Of a stretch of DNA of 25,261 nucleotides, positions 8,601-16,262 are shown piece by piece. Every line of letters starts with the position of its first letter. Within the stretch, counting starts at the first letter, position 1. The stretch is from Acidimicrobiaceae bacterium. GTDB lineage: Bacteria; Actinomycetota; Acidimicrobiia; Acidimicrobiales; Palsa-688. The notes beneath the pieces are model-generated. The model made no database searches, was not told the origin of the DNA, and saw only the letters and a program-made list of their open reading frames with translations. The position numbers and the translations under genes were made by a program. The DNA is taken from assembly GCA_030838025.1 (NCBI GenBank), contig JAUTXM010000042.1, forward strand, positions 1 through 25,261. Reading direction: 5' to 3'.

Positions 8601-9552
8601 CGTTGGACAACCTGGCCTCGTAGACCGCCCGTGCGGCCTCATTCGTCGGGCCGGCCTCGATCGCCGCGGTCTGATCATCCACCGCGGCGTCGAGGAGGTC
8701 GACGTTTCCCGAGAAGTCGTATGCCCGCTTGGCGGCCACTCCCCGGCGGCTCAGCAGCGCCGCGATCCCCTCGGCCGGACGTTTGGCCAGCTCCACCGTG
8801 AGCATCGCACGCGACTCGTCCAGGGGTTCGACCCGCCGGGTCCTATCCGCCTCGCCCTCCAAGGCGCGAGCGAGGCGGTAGGCCAGGCTGGCCCGGTTGG
8901 AGCTCGGACCGGCCACGGCTAAAGCCCGGCGGCGATCGGCGAGCGCGGCAGCCGCGTCCTCGGGCAGCTTCAACAGGTCGTAACGATCCCTCAGCCGGTC
9001 GGCCCGCATGTTGAGTTGCCACGCCTGCTGGTCAGCAGTCAGTTCAGGGAGGGCGGCCAAAGAGGCCCCGAAGGCGTCGATCAGGTTGCCGAGGGCGACC
9101 GCATCCTCGGTGCGGGACCACACCTCGTCGGACAATTCGATCATCTGCTGGTAGGCGTCGGGATCCGGCCGTTCTCCGCCCGTGGCCGCGATCTGGAACA
9201 GTTGCAGAGCCCGGTCCGCGTCCGCCCGTGACCCACCTTCGAGGTAGGCAACCCGGTAGGCGATACCAAGCTGTAACAACGCCCGCGCCGGTACTGGCGC
9301 CGTCCTTGCAGCCGCCTGCATCAATGTGTCGGCTCGGTGGGTGTCGGTGAAAACGTCCGGGGACGCTCCGGGTGTTCGCACCCGATTCGTCAGCTGCAGT
9401 GCCAACTCCGTCTCCACTTCTGGTGGGTGAGTGGCGTCGGCCAATGCTTCCTCGAGTATCGAGATGCATTCCTTTAGATCGGCCGGCGTACCCCCACTGA
9501 AATACCGCTGCCGGGCTGGCTGATAGCGCTCGAATATCTCCTGCAGTCCCAT
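5650..9552 (-). CDS. TPR-CHAT caspase-like protease, 1300 residues
   Basis: Residues about 20-860 are a helical array of TPR-type repeats of about 45-50 residues, with recurring signatures such as TG-x3-DL-x2-A and LNNLADSL. A poly-Ala stretch at about residues 865-877 separates the array from the C-terminal CHAT domain (about 930-1300). The catalytic dyad is intact: His1160 in VVHFACHAY and Cys1202 in VVLSACESA. CHAT domains are caspase-like cysteine peptidases. TPR-CHAT proteins act in bacterial immunity and cell death (established for Craspase and for gasdermin-activating proteases). There is no signal peptide, so it acts in the cytoplasm. Its ATG lies 7 bp after the stop of the 306-residue gene, implying an operon and possibly a substrate or partner relationship. 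No strong Shine-Dalgarno is present, so coupling is likely. Confidence 0.93.
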   Translation of the reverse strand: MGLQEIFERYQPARQRYFSGGTPADLKECISILEEALADATHPPEVETELALQLTNRVRTPGASPDVFTDTHRADTLMQAAARTAPVPARALLQLGIAYRVAYLEGGSRADADRALQLFQIAATGGERPDPDAYQQMIELSDEVWSRTEDAVALGNLIDAFGASLAALPELTADQQAWQLNMRADRLRDRYDLLKLPEDAAAALADRRRALAVAGPSSNRASLAYRLARALEGEADRTRRVEPLDESRAMLTVELAKRPAEGIAALLSRRGVAAKRAYDFSGNVDLLDAAVDDQTAAIEAGPTNEAARAVYEARLSNALCDRYTAGSDRADLDNAIRYANAAIESLHGASAERPGMEYTALGRSMALRYEQRHDGADLDAALLAFRQAIEQARSELPPWLELNNLADSLIRHEFQRTGDVRVLGEALDLLVEAAGFEPDPADLARVLNNWGLGLLTRFRATGQRDDLLEAVARVTRAVDLSPYGDTGRPKRLANLASGLLALGAIDGDVEALDKAVQANREVIAAVAPWSYDGSNYRVNLAAALSERYRLTGRRADLAEAEEICARISPPATVSWRVPILSNSAVTLLEVADATASPSLLAEAVRRLTEALELTEGDDPLRQAIVFNLSAALQTQGITLRRSDLIEAALGSLGRLLGDLPESHPIRPQVESALAAGRLVRGLVIKSPGDLSAAADLGEKALTAQDAHSEGWCASALLLASAYLAVDVPGWIGSQARAESLLRQVILSSPSPAQQIAAAAQLGGALDERSDQAGAAEAYLAGVRATESLFDRQATRSHQVQALRSGLGLATHAAVALASLGRVTEAVAVLEAGRTVLAGTALRSTRRQLDALVAAGHGDLADEYLAAAAAAAAASAAATATPSMGADPEARGSAAVKAPSGGQLRTGRQRLDQAIDRIALQPGFESFPRPGPLSQDDLDGVLATCVYLVPGQSGGVAIRIGGGARSALTPSLAPDWRPLPGLAEAALAERADAWDALVSSAASRAAPSWPVEVASMGRWLWDRCMATVVDLVGDSPEVVLIPCGRLVDLPLHAARHPGLRADSGQSAAAGEGDPTYVVSRFTVRYAPSLRSLIESTAAADRRADRMLAVADETLRHTVGEAEAAIATFETSPPAPRLKRQSTHAEIVAGLSANHVVHFACHAYFDRHEALASHVDACRDAPITLAEMLDLDLSRVRLVVLSACESALSDKSLPDEVVNLASALTQSGVAGVIGSLWPVADETTAILVERFYELWRGVGLVPAAALCRAQAEMASPSTGGVEATSLDPTRPQAWAPFVFYGA
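6923..6961. repeat. GCN/GCA triplet run encoding poly-Ala linker
   Basis: A run of GCA/GCG/GCT triplets, on the + strand, encodes about 13 Ala/Ser residues at the hinge between the TPR array and the CHAT domain. It is prone to in-frame slippage and could vary between strains. Confidence 0.75.
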
Positions 9553-9559
9553 GTCATTC

Positions 9560-10480
9560 TCAACTGCGGAGTTTCTGAATCCCCACCGCGACGTAGTTGA
9601 ACTCGATCAGCCTGTCCCGGTCGGCTTCATGGACAATGGCATTCCTGGCGCGGTCGTAGATGTAGTACCCCCAACTCCACGGGCGGTCGTCGACACGTGC
9701 CGGAGCCTGCGCCATGACGTAGGTGCCTGTTCTCAGCTTCGCGGTATCGACAAGAGTCCGGTCAAGGTCGAGCCCCAGGAGACCGTTCTGCACTCTCATG
9801 TTCTCGCTCCGGCCCGCGATGTGCTTGGCCAGCAAATCGAGCGTTGTCGACAGCAGCCCGACAACTGGACCGGTCGACCCAGCAAGGTCCAGACCCTTTT
9901 GGAATACACCGCTCTGCAGTACCTGAAGCAGTTGGGTATCGCCGTCGCTGTGCACGTTGATCGTCGACATCGCGACACTCAGACCATCCTCAGCCACCTC
10001 GATCCCCGAGAAGAGCACCTGTCCCCCGAGGGGCATCAGATTGTTGTCCGCGGCTCGGATCGTGGCGCTGAAGTTGTGTTTGGGGGTCCGATCGCTGCCC
10101 CGCCCGACCCCGAAGTGGAGGAGTATTTCATGCACCCCGCGCCCTGGGTAACGGACCACGAGGGCCTCGGTCAGCCGTATCGCGACCTTGCTGCCGATCA
10201 GGGTGCGCTGGGGTGCGAGCTCCCTCGGGTCGATGATCCGGTGACCCTCGCCCTCGTCCTCCCCGATATAGCCGACCATGGTCCCGGTGTGCTTGAACGG
10301 CCGGGTTCCCGAAATCACGGGCAGCCTGACACTCCACCGTTCCTCGACCACATCCGGCGAGGGTTCTTGCCATTCCGGATCCGAGACCGATTCGAGGTAC
10401 GCCGCCAAGTCTCCGTCGTTCAACTCCCCCACGCTGGGCGAATCATCGAACCAGGACTCGTCGATCATGGGCTCATCCAC
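9560..10480 (-). CDS. CHAT-operon partner of unknown family, 306 residues
   Basis: No family is recognised. The GTG at 10480 is the first start; an ATG at 10468 is an alternative. Residues 1-48 are strongly acidic. Residues about 49-175 look beta-rich (VRLPVISGTRPF, HEILLHFGVG, HNFSATIRAADN, GGQVLFSGIEV, GLSVAMSTINV). A hydrophobic, amphipathic helical stretch lies at about 197-223 (GPVVGLLSTTLDLLAKHIAG), and the C-terminus is mixed (WSWGYYIYD, then EFNYVAVGIQKL). There is no signal peptide. Being 7 bp upstream of the TPR-CHAT protease, it is a candidate substrate or effector of that protease, or a sensor subunit. I compared it by eye with bacterial gasdermins and saw no convincing match. Confidence 0.8.
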   Translation of the reverse strand: MDEPMIDESWFDDSPSVGELNDGDLAAYLESVSDPEWQEPSPDVVEERWSVRLPVISGTRPFKHTGTMVGYIGEDEGEGHRIIDPRELAPQRTLIGSKVAIRLTEALVVRYPGRGVHEILLHFGVGRGSDRTPKHNFSATIRAADNNLMPLGGQVLFSGIEVAEDGLSVAMSTINVHSDGDTQLLQVLQSGVFQKGLDLAGSTGPVVGLLSTTLDLLAKHIAGRSENMRVQNGLLGLDLDRTLVDTAKLRTGTYVMAQAPARVDDRPWSWGYYIYDRARNAIVHEADRDRLIEFNYVAVGIQKLRS

Positions 10481-10544
10481 CTTCCCGCACCCTCACCGCG
10501 GCCAACTCGGACAACCCCCCCGGTCGGAGCCCGGTGTCCTTGCC

Positions 10545-10619
10545 TCAGTCCGCCTCACTGGGGACAGCTATTGCCGGAATGTCGACCTCGTTCTCGAAAT
10601 ATTCCTGGAGCGTTCTCAC
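10545..10619 (-). CDS. Possible 24-residue microprotein
   Basis: A GTG at 10619 with GGAGG five bases upstream opens a 24-codon ORF (VRTLQEYFENEVDIPAIAVP, then SEAD) that stops 64 bp before the 306-residue gene. The acidic, protein-like composition and the ribosome binding site favour translation. It could be a leader peptide or small partner of the CHAT operon. The frame is also open further upstream without an obvious better start. Confidence 0.35.
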   Translation of the reverse strand: MRTLQEYFENEVDIPAIAVPSEAD

Positions 10620-10967
10620 GTCTCCTCCAGCCCAGTATGGCCCGCTGCGCACGTCGACGCGGCCGGTATGGCGACCCCGTCCACCCGGCCTTGCCACCCG
10701 TCCACGCTCATTGGGCACTCGGACACCCTGCCCAGCCAGCAGCGCCTGCTCGGCGGACAGGCGGCCGGCCGGCAAACGACACTGGCACGCGCATCGATTG
10801 GCAGTTCTCCCGGCTTTGTCAGCTTTCCCGGACGGGGGACAGCAAAGCTGCCAAAGTCCGCCAAACTGCCAATCGATTCCCGCGTCGCGGCTCGGCCCTG
10901 GGCGAGAATGTCGTGCGTGGGCACGTGATCGACGCCACGCTGACTGGGGCGAGCAGCGCTCGGAGGT
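10620..10967. other. Upstream region of the CHAT operon
   Basis: No gene is convincing here. The long + strand frame that covers this stretch and the neighbouring operon has the composition of an antisense shadow. The region holds the large inverted repeat at 10793-10877 and probably the operon promoter, but no -35/-10 pair is clear enough to name. Confidence 0.45.
10793..10877. promoter_or_regulatory. 14-bp perfect inverted repeat with inner TTTGGC-type repeats
   Basis: ATCGATTGGCAGTT (10793-10806) and AACTGCCAATCGAT (10864-10877) are perfect inverted copies 57 bp apart. On the minus strand the right arm runs into degenerate direct repeats (TTGGCAG, TTTGGCGG, TTTGGCAG, TTTGCTG). A smaller AGCTTT/AAAGCT pair (10821-10826, 10844-10849) is nested inside. 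It is 300-400 bp upstream of the 306-residue gene and could be an operator array, a structured leader RNA or a remnant of a small element. Confidence 0.65.
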
Positions 10968-11270
10968 CTACGGGTGTGGCGGCAATGCAGGGTCGTTCGG
11001 GTGCGGCGACAGTGGCGTCACCTCATCGGTTCGCCATACCCGCAGGGGCATCGAGGCGAGAACCTCCTCAAGCTGAGCCCCGTCATCGGCGGCGAACAGC
11101 CCAAGGGTGCGCCACTCCCCCGGTTGCAGCGGAGGACGCCAGAGGCGAAGCAGATGACCTTGGGCCGCAAGTTCGCGAGCGCGTGCGGCCTCGCGGGTGC
11201 GAATGCCTTCGATACTCTCGGCCGAAGTTCCCTCCGGGACGTGTGTAGTCATGGTCACGAGGTACTCCAT
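10968..11270 (-). CDS. Muconolactone delta-isomerase-family protein
   Basis: This encodes 100 residues starting at MEYLVTMTTHVPEG. The ATG at 11270 matches the family start and has GGAGG about 11 nt upstream; longer in-frame starts would add a tail unlike the family. The ferredoxin-like small fold is suggested by MEYLVTMTTHVP, then EAARARELAAQGHLLRLWR, then WRTLGLFAADDGAQLEEVLASMPL, and the length fits PF02426. Muconolactone isomerase acts in the beta-ketoadipate pathway, but no catechol genes are nearby and many solitary relatives have no known substrate. The C-terminus (SPHPNDPALPPHP) resembles the HPNDP end of genuine family members. Confidence 0.85.
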   Translation of the reverse strand: MEYLVTMTTHVPEGTSAESIEGIRTREAARARELAAQGHLLRLWRPPLQPGEWRTLGLFAADDGAQLEEVLASMPLRVWRTDEVTPLSPHPNDPALPPHP

Positions 11271-11586
11271 GATCGTTGGCGCCTCCTGGTCCGTAGCCTT
11301 CCCCGCGTTTGCGTACTGATTGATCGCCACTGGACCGATTGAGGCCAGCGGTTCCCGATCCTGGCCGGGTCCTGCCATCCATGATCGCCCATCAGCCGCT
11401 GTTCACCTCGTCCACCCGCGGACGAGAGGGCTCGGAGGAGTGCCGCGGCCGAAGGCGGCCTGACAAACCCCCACGACCCGACAGAATCCCGGCAAAGCGC
11501 TGTGGTACAACGGCGTCGACGTAGTCGGGCGCCGGTCGGTCGTTCCCCCACTCGGGCCGTCGCCATCAGCCACGGGAGGGTGTCCT
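11271..11586. promoter_or_regulatory. Divergent intergenic region
   Basis: These 316 bp separate the leftward isomerase-like gene from the rightward DUF4157-like gene and must hold both promoters. A weak candidate for the rightward gene is CTGACA (about 11460) with AGAATC 17 bp later. No gene is seen here. Confidence 0.35.
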
Positions 11587-14500
11587 ATGTCCTCGATGAC
11601 GGTTCCGCGCTCCGAGCTTGAAGTCTTCTTCGACCGCGATCTGTCCGCACTGCGGGTCCACCACCGCCCCGCACCCTCGCCATGGGCCGACGCCCGTCGC
11701 CCCGTCCCCTCGCCCGCCGCTGCGATCGGCCGCGACGTATATCTGCCGCAACCCGCCGGCCCGCGCCGCGCCCTGCGCGACCGCGCCACCCTGGCCCACG
11801 AAGTGGCGCACGCACTCCAGCAGACGACAACACTCCGTTGGAACCGCCGCGACGATCGGCCCGCCAGCCTGGAACGAGAAGCCTTGGCGCTGGGCCGGGA
11901 CTTCGCCCTGGGCCGATTGGCGCCGCGGGCCGGCTCCGCTCGGCGGCCGGTCGGGATCAGGATGCAGGGCCACGACTCCTACGAACATCGCCTGCTGGGC
12001 GACACGCCCACCAGCTCCCTCGTGGCCATGATGGCTGACGCCAGCAACCCCACCGCACGCGACGCCGCCCTGGCCAATGCCTGCAACCTGCTTTCCTACC
12101 TGGCCGAGAACCCCACCAGCGTCAACCCGGCGCAGGTGAATCAACTGGCCGGTTTCCCGGTCCGCACGGTCACCTTGAACGGCAGTGGCCTGGTCGTGAC
12201 CTACGGCGAGCTGAACACCATGGCCGACTACCTGACCACCCCGGCCGAAATCGACTCGACATCGTCGACCATCCTGCTTCCCATCCTGGAGATGATCCGG
12301 GTGCGGGGATTCATGCAGCTTAACGAGATGATGTCGAACCCCGAACCCATTCCTCACTTCGCCAGCACCATCACCTCGTTCTGCCCGGGCGCCGTGACCT
12401 CGATCCTCGAGACCGCGTCGTTCGACCTATTGACCAAGGGCTTGGGCGTCGGCGGCCGGGACCACTACGAGGGATGCCTGGCCCGCAATGCCTGCCATTT
12501 CGCCCCGTACACCTGGTGGCGGTGGCAGGCCTCCTATGCCGTGGCGGTAGCCGCGGCCCAAGCGGCGTACCACGGCGGCATGACCCCGGAGCTGGTGCGG
12601 CAGGCGTGGTTGGCTCACGGCTACGCCGACCACTTTCTCCAGGACGCCTTCGCCGCCGGCCACCTCATCGACAAGACCATGATCATGCAATGGTTCGTCG
12701 AATGGGCGGCCGGGCAGACCTTTCTTCCCGTCTACGACTGGGATGCCGTGTCGGTCATGACCCAGGGGAACCAGCCAGGGTTGTCGGGCGGGAAACTCTA
12801 TTCCTCGGCCTATTCCGGGCTGTCCAACGACCCCCAGACCACCGAAGAGCAACTCACCATCAACCAGCGGATCGCCAACACCGGTCTGCAGGCCCCGGAC
12901 CCGAGCGCGCTCCAGGTGACCTATCAGAACTATCTCAGCCTGCTCGACAACACGGTGTCCCAATCCGTCACCGCCCAGCTGCACGACCTGCTCAACGGTC
13001 GAAGCGTGACGGCGTCGTCGGGGACCGCGAGCGACTTCGTCATTTGGGGCGACGACACGCTGCTGCGAGGCGGCACAGGAGCCGGCCTGGCGAGCGCCGC
13101 CAGCCAGCAGTCGCAATTGTCGATCCAACAGATCCTGGAAAATGGTGGGACCGATATCACCTGGCAGCAAATCTTCGACCAGTTTCCCGACCAGGTCGAG
13201 AGCGGGGGCAACATGATCTCGCTGGGCCAATGGCACGCCCGCGGCGCCGAGTTGTGGAACATCTGCACCGAGCAGATCTTCGACTCATGGACGACTTGGT
13301 TCGTCGCCGCCAGCGGCAATGTACTCCCCGATATGGGCATCGTTTCGATCGACCAGCCGGGAGCGTCGACATTTACGCCGTCGTGGGGTCCCCCGCAGGG
13401 CGTCGGCTTCCGGACCACGACGCAGCCAGCCGTGTGTCTCGCGAACGGGATGTATTGGGCGGTATTCGTGGCCTCCCAGGCCGGCGCCCAAACCGGCGCC
13501 CAATCCAGCACCCAGCCCGGCGCGCTGTGCGCCTTGTCCCTTTCGGCGGGGTCCATCTTTCCGTGGAGCGTGACCGAGCTGGCGCCGAGCGTCGCCGGCC
13601 CGCCCGCCATCGCTGTGATTGACGGCGTGGTCACGGCGGCGGCGGTCGCGAGCGACGGCTCGATCACCACCTTCACCTCGAACGGTGGCTCAGCATGGAC
13701 GCCGCAGACCAATGTGGCCGGCGTCACCGACGCCCTGCCCGCCGGCGGGGTCGCGTTGTGCCAGGTCGGCGCCACCCAGTATCTGGTGTATGCCAACTCG
13801 GTCGGCGTGCAGCTCCGGTCGAATCCCGGGACCGGCTGGTCCGCGGCCACTGCCATTCCCAACGGTGCCGCTGGCGTCTGCCCAGCAGTCACCACCGATG
13901 GGGCATCCCTGTACCTGGCCTTCCAGCACGGTAACAGCATTTACTTCGGCTTCCTTGGCTCCAGCGGGTGGAGCGCCCCGAAGGCCATCGGGGGCTGGGC
14001 CACCGAGGGCGGCGTGAGCCTGGCCTATGTTGCCGGCTCGGTCCAGATGGGGTATTGGGGGACAAACAAGAACCCATATCTCGCCACTTACAACGGGAAT
14101 GGGAATTGGGCGTCGTTGAAGGCGTCGTCATGGGGTTCGACCGCCCCAGTGACGGTGGGGGCCAGCCCAACGGGCCAGCCCCGGCTGTCCTTCGCCCAAT
14201 TCGGCGCACTGATGACGCTCGACGCCAATCCCTCCGGCGCCAACATGCAATGGGAGGCCAATGCCTACACTTTCGGTGGCTTTTTCTCCGACACTTTGCC
14301 GGCCACGGCCAACTTCGAGGGCTCGACGTACGCCTTCGCGACCGTCGACACTGAGGTCCACGTGTTTCTGAGCACTGATGGGGTGTGGACCTCAGCCAGC
14401 AGCCTGCCCGGCGTAAACGGTGGATCACAACTCGGCGTCGCCGTCCGTACCGCCCAGGACGGCACCGAATCGCTGTGGTTGGCATCGGTCGGAGTCGGCG

Positions 14501-15138
14501 GCGCCGTGACCGTGTCCAGTTACGACGGCACGGCCTGGGTGGCGACGCCTTTGGTCACCGGTGGCGGCGCCGACGGTGGTGTCGCCTTGGCCGACTACTC
14601 CGGAAACCTCTACGTCTTTTACGAATCCGGGAATGCCCTGGGGTGGTCGGTGTACGACGATGCCACCGGCACCTGGACGGCGCTCGGAAATGTGCCGGGA
14701 ACCGATTCACCGTCGAGCACGTCCACCGTTGTGGTCGACGGGATCCTGTACATCGGGTACATCTGCGACGACCCGAACCACAATAACCAGCGCATCTACA
14801 CCGTCGCCTACAACGGCCAGTCGTGGGGGCCGGCGCTCATGGAGGGCAACGATACCGGGCTATCGGTCTCGCTGACCGGATACGACGACAAGCTGATCCT
14901 GGTATTTCTGCGCACCGATCGGGCCGGGCTGCAGGCGGTGTGGAGCGGGACCGGCGGGACCAGCTGGAACGGTGCCACCCGGCTGTCGCCCGCCGCCACC
15001 GCCCCGGGATTTCTCACCGTCGAGGCCAACGTGGGCAACGACACCCGTTCCGTCGCGGTTCAGTCCCTCAGTGCCTACGCGCCCAGCGGAAACCTGGCCG
15101 GCCTGTTCGGGCAGGTGTTGACTGCGCCCGGCTCCTGA
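11587..15138 (+). CDS. DUF4157-like / phospholipase C-like / beta-propeller protein, putative eCIS effector
   Basis: This encodes 1183 residues, with GGGAGGG before the ATG. Residues about 10-80 resemble DUF4157: a short FFDRDLSALRVH segment, then IGRDVYLP, then LAHEVAHALQQ with an HEXXH at 71-75. DUF4157 marks many proteins encoded near extracellular contractile injection systems. Residues about 128-560 look like a zinc-dependent phospholipase C/P1-nuclease-type alpha domain: H293, H304, and LAHGYADHFLQDAFAAGH with H344, D348, H349, D353 and H359. From about 605 to the end the protein consists of short beta repeats of the type GW/Y, SxP, YxG typical of sialidase- or lectin-like propellers. 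There is no signal peptide, so classical secretion is unlikely. It probably targets membranes or lipids of a recipient cell, which is inference. The gene is convergent with the ArsR-SRPBCC operon. Confidence 0.88.
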   Translation: MSSMTVPRSELEVFFDRDLSALRVHHRPAPSPWADARRPVPSPAAAIGRDVYLPQPAGPRRALRDRATLAHEVAHALQQTTTLRWNRRDDRPASLEREALALGRDFALGRLAPRAGSARRPVGIRMQGHDSYEHRLLGDTPTSSLVAMMADASNPTARDAALANACNLLSYLAENPTSVNPAQVNQLAGFPVRTVTLNGSGLVVTYGELNTMADYLTTPAEIDSTSSTILLPILEMIRVRGFMQLNEMMSNPEPIPHFASTITSFCPGAVTSILETASFDLLTKGLGVGGRDHYEGCLARNACHFAPYTWWRWQASYAVAVAAAQAAYHGGMTPELVRQAWLAHGYADHFLQDAFAAGHLIDKTMIMQWFVEWAAGQTFLPVYDWDAVSVMTQGNQPGLSGGKLYSSAYSGLSNDPQTTEEQLTINQRIANTGLQAPDPSALQVTYQNYLSLLDNTVSQSVTAQLHDLLNGRSVTASSGTASDFVIWGDDTLLRGGTGAGLASAASQQSQLSIQQILENGGTDITWQQIFDQFPDQVESGGNMISLGQWHARGAELWNICTEQIFDSWTTWFVAASGNVLPDMGIVSIDQPGASTFTPSWGPPQGVGFRTTTQPAVCLANGMYWAVFVASQAGAQTGAQSSTQPGALCALSLSAGSIFPWSVTELAPSVAGPPAIAVIDGVVTAAAVASDGSITTFTSNGGSAWTPQTNVAGVTDALPAGGVALCQVGATQYLVYANSVGVQLRSNPGTGWSAATAIPNGAAGVCPAVTTDGASLYLAFQHGNSIYFGFLGSSGWSAPKAIGGWATEGGVSLAYVAGSVQMGYWGTNKNPYLATYNGNGNWASLKASSWGSTAPVTVGASPTGQPRLSFAQFGALMTLDANPSGANMQWEANAYTFGGFFSDTLPATANFEGSTYAFATVDTEVHVFLSTDGVWTSASSLPGVNGGSQLGVAVRTAQDGTESLWLASVGVGGAVTVSSYDGTAWVATPLVTGGGADGGVALADYSGNLYVFYESGNALGWSVYDDATGTWTALGNVPGTDSPSSTSTVVVDGILYIGYICDDPNHNNQRIYTVAYNGQSWGPALMEGNDTGLSVSLTGYDDKLILVFLRTDRAGLQAVWSGTGGTSWNGATRLSPAATAPGFLTVEANVGNDTRSVAVQSLSAYAPSGNLAGLFGQVLTAPGS

Positions 15139-15322
15139 ATCAGGGCAAATCACAGCAGGGTGGGAAAAGGGGACGCGACCCGGTCAGAGGGCGGCTGCGT
15201 CGACGTGGCCTCCGGGGCGGCCAGGAGGCGGGTCGTCGACGCGACCAAGGCGAGGAAACCGGAGCAAGCCGGCCACCGGCGCGACAGCCACAGGTGAGAG
15301 TGAGGCCAATCGTGAGCGGGAT

Positions 15323-15348
15323 GGCGGGACGTCAAACTGACGCCCGCC
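15323..15348. terminator. GC-rich stem-loop between convergent genes
   Basis: GGCGGG-A-CGTCA and TGACG-CCCGCC pair over 11 bp with one bulged A and an AAC loop. It lies in the 309-bp gap (15139-15447) between the rightward gene ending at 15138 and the leftward gene ending at 15448, where a bidirectional terminator is expected. No T-run follows. The rest of the gap shows no gene. Confidence 0.55.
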
Positions 15349-15447
15349 CGCCGACCATGAAGACGATCACCGCGGGGCGGGGCGGACAACAGGCCGTAAT
15401 AGGGGCTGCGCTACTGGCGATTGCTCGGTATCGGTATCAGGCATCGG

Positions 15448-15921
15448 TCAGCGGATGCCAACAAGATAGGAGCCGAGATTGTCGAGAATGCCGCGTGTGC
15501 CCTCTTCCCTGCCCTCGACGCTGTCGAGCCCGTCGAAGTGGACCGCCTGCTCGGTGTAGGTCAGGCGAGTCCCACCGTCGTCGGGTTCCACCGCGATCGT
15601 GGTCAGGGAGGTGGAGAGGTGTCGATCATCGACCCACATGTCGTAGGTGAAGACCACCCGCTGCTGGTCGACGATATCGGTGTAGATGGAGACAAACCTC
15701 GACCGGGGTCCGCCGTGCCACTGACCATCCTCGATGGCCTGGCCGCCGACGCGGAAGTCGTGCGTCTTCTCACGAACGTCGAACTCCGGACCTCCACCGA
15801 ACCACTGGTCCCGGGCGCCGTTGTCGGAGAGCGCGTGCCATACCGCGTCGGGGGGTACCGGGTAACTCCGTTCGATGATGAAGGTCGCGTGGGTTTGGCT
15901 GCGCTCGATCATGTCATTCAT
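15448..15921 (-). CDS. SRPBCC/AHSA1-family protein
   Basis: This encodes 157 residues. The opening FIIERSYPVPPDAVWHALSD followed by WFGGG and FDVREKTHDFRVGG is the classic AHSA1-like (activator of Hsp90 ATPase homologue 1-like) START-fold signature, as is the late VHFDGLDSVEGREEG segment before a final amphipathic helix. The fold forms a deep hydrophobic ligand pocket; the ligand is unknown. Its ATG overlaps the stop of the ArsR gene (ATGA at 15918-15921), so translation is coupled and expression follows the ArsR operator. ArsR plus AHSA1 pairs are a recurrent actinobacterial arrangement. Confidence 0.93.
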   Translation of the reverse strand: MNDMIERSQTHATFIIERSYPVPPDAVWHALSDNGARDQWFGGGPEFDVREKTHDFRVGGQAIEDGQWHGGPRSRFVSIYTDIVDQQRVVFTYDMWVDDRHLSTSLTTIAVEPDDGGTRLTYTEQAVHFDGLDSVEGREEGTRGILDNLGSYLVGIR

Positions 15922-16262
15922 GTCGTTGTCTCCTTATTGGTGGGATGAGTCAGGAAGGTGCCAAGTCGGTCGAGTCGCCGCTCCGCGGGTAGCCGTTGAT
16001 GGCTGATCCACTCGGTCATCGGCATCAGTGCGTCGACCGCCAGTTGGTAGGTCCGAACTCGGCCGAGCTTGGTCGAGGTGACGATTCCCGCGGTTTCGAG
16101 CACACCAAGGTGTTGCACGACCGTCGGCAGCGACATGTCGAAGGGGCGGGCGAGCTCTGTGACCGACGCGGGGCCGCGGACCAACCGCTCGACCATCGCC
16201 CGTCGGCTGCGGTCGCCGAGAGCGTGGAACATCCGGTCAAGCGGATCCTGATACTTAGGCAC
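15918..16262 (-). CDS. ArsR-family transcriptional regulator
   Basis: This encodes 114 residues beginning VPKYQDPLDRMFHALGDRSRR. The winged helix-turn-helix is VTELARPFDMSLPTVVQHLG followed by VLETAGIVTSTKLGRVRTYQL. No Cys-rich metal site is present, so it is not a metal sensor of the classic ArsR type. I chose the GTG at 16262 because the promoter's -10 box ends 7 nt before it, which would make the mRNA leaderless; the ATG at 16232 (MFHALG) is the alternative. A TTG further upstream lies inside the promoter and is unlikely. It forms an operon with the SRPBCC gene and probably represses itself through the overlapping palindrome. Confidence 0.93.
   Translation of the reverse strand: MPKYQDPLDRMFHALGDRSRRAMVERLVRGPASVTELARPFDMSLPTVVQHLGVLETAGIVTSTKLGRVRTYQLAVDALMPMTEWISHQRLPAERRLDRLGTFLTHPTNKETTT

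Noticed and set aside
9560..10480. Bacterial gasdermin next to a CHAT protease
   Set aside because: The operon layout fits, but the sequence lacks a recognisable gasdermin N-terminus and is longer, so no such call is made.
9551..11248. Long open frame on the + strand (565 codons)
   Set aside because: It runs antisense to the 306-residue gene and the isomerase gene, is Pro/Arg/His-rich, and has no domain signal. It is a GC-rich shadow frame.
15150..15389. 79-codon frame between the convergent genes
   Set aside because: Arg/Ser/His/Pro-rich, no ribosome binding site, and spans the probable terminator hairpin.
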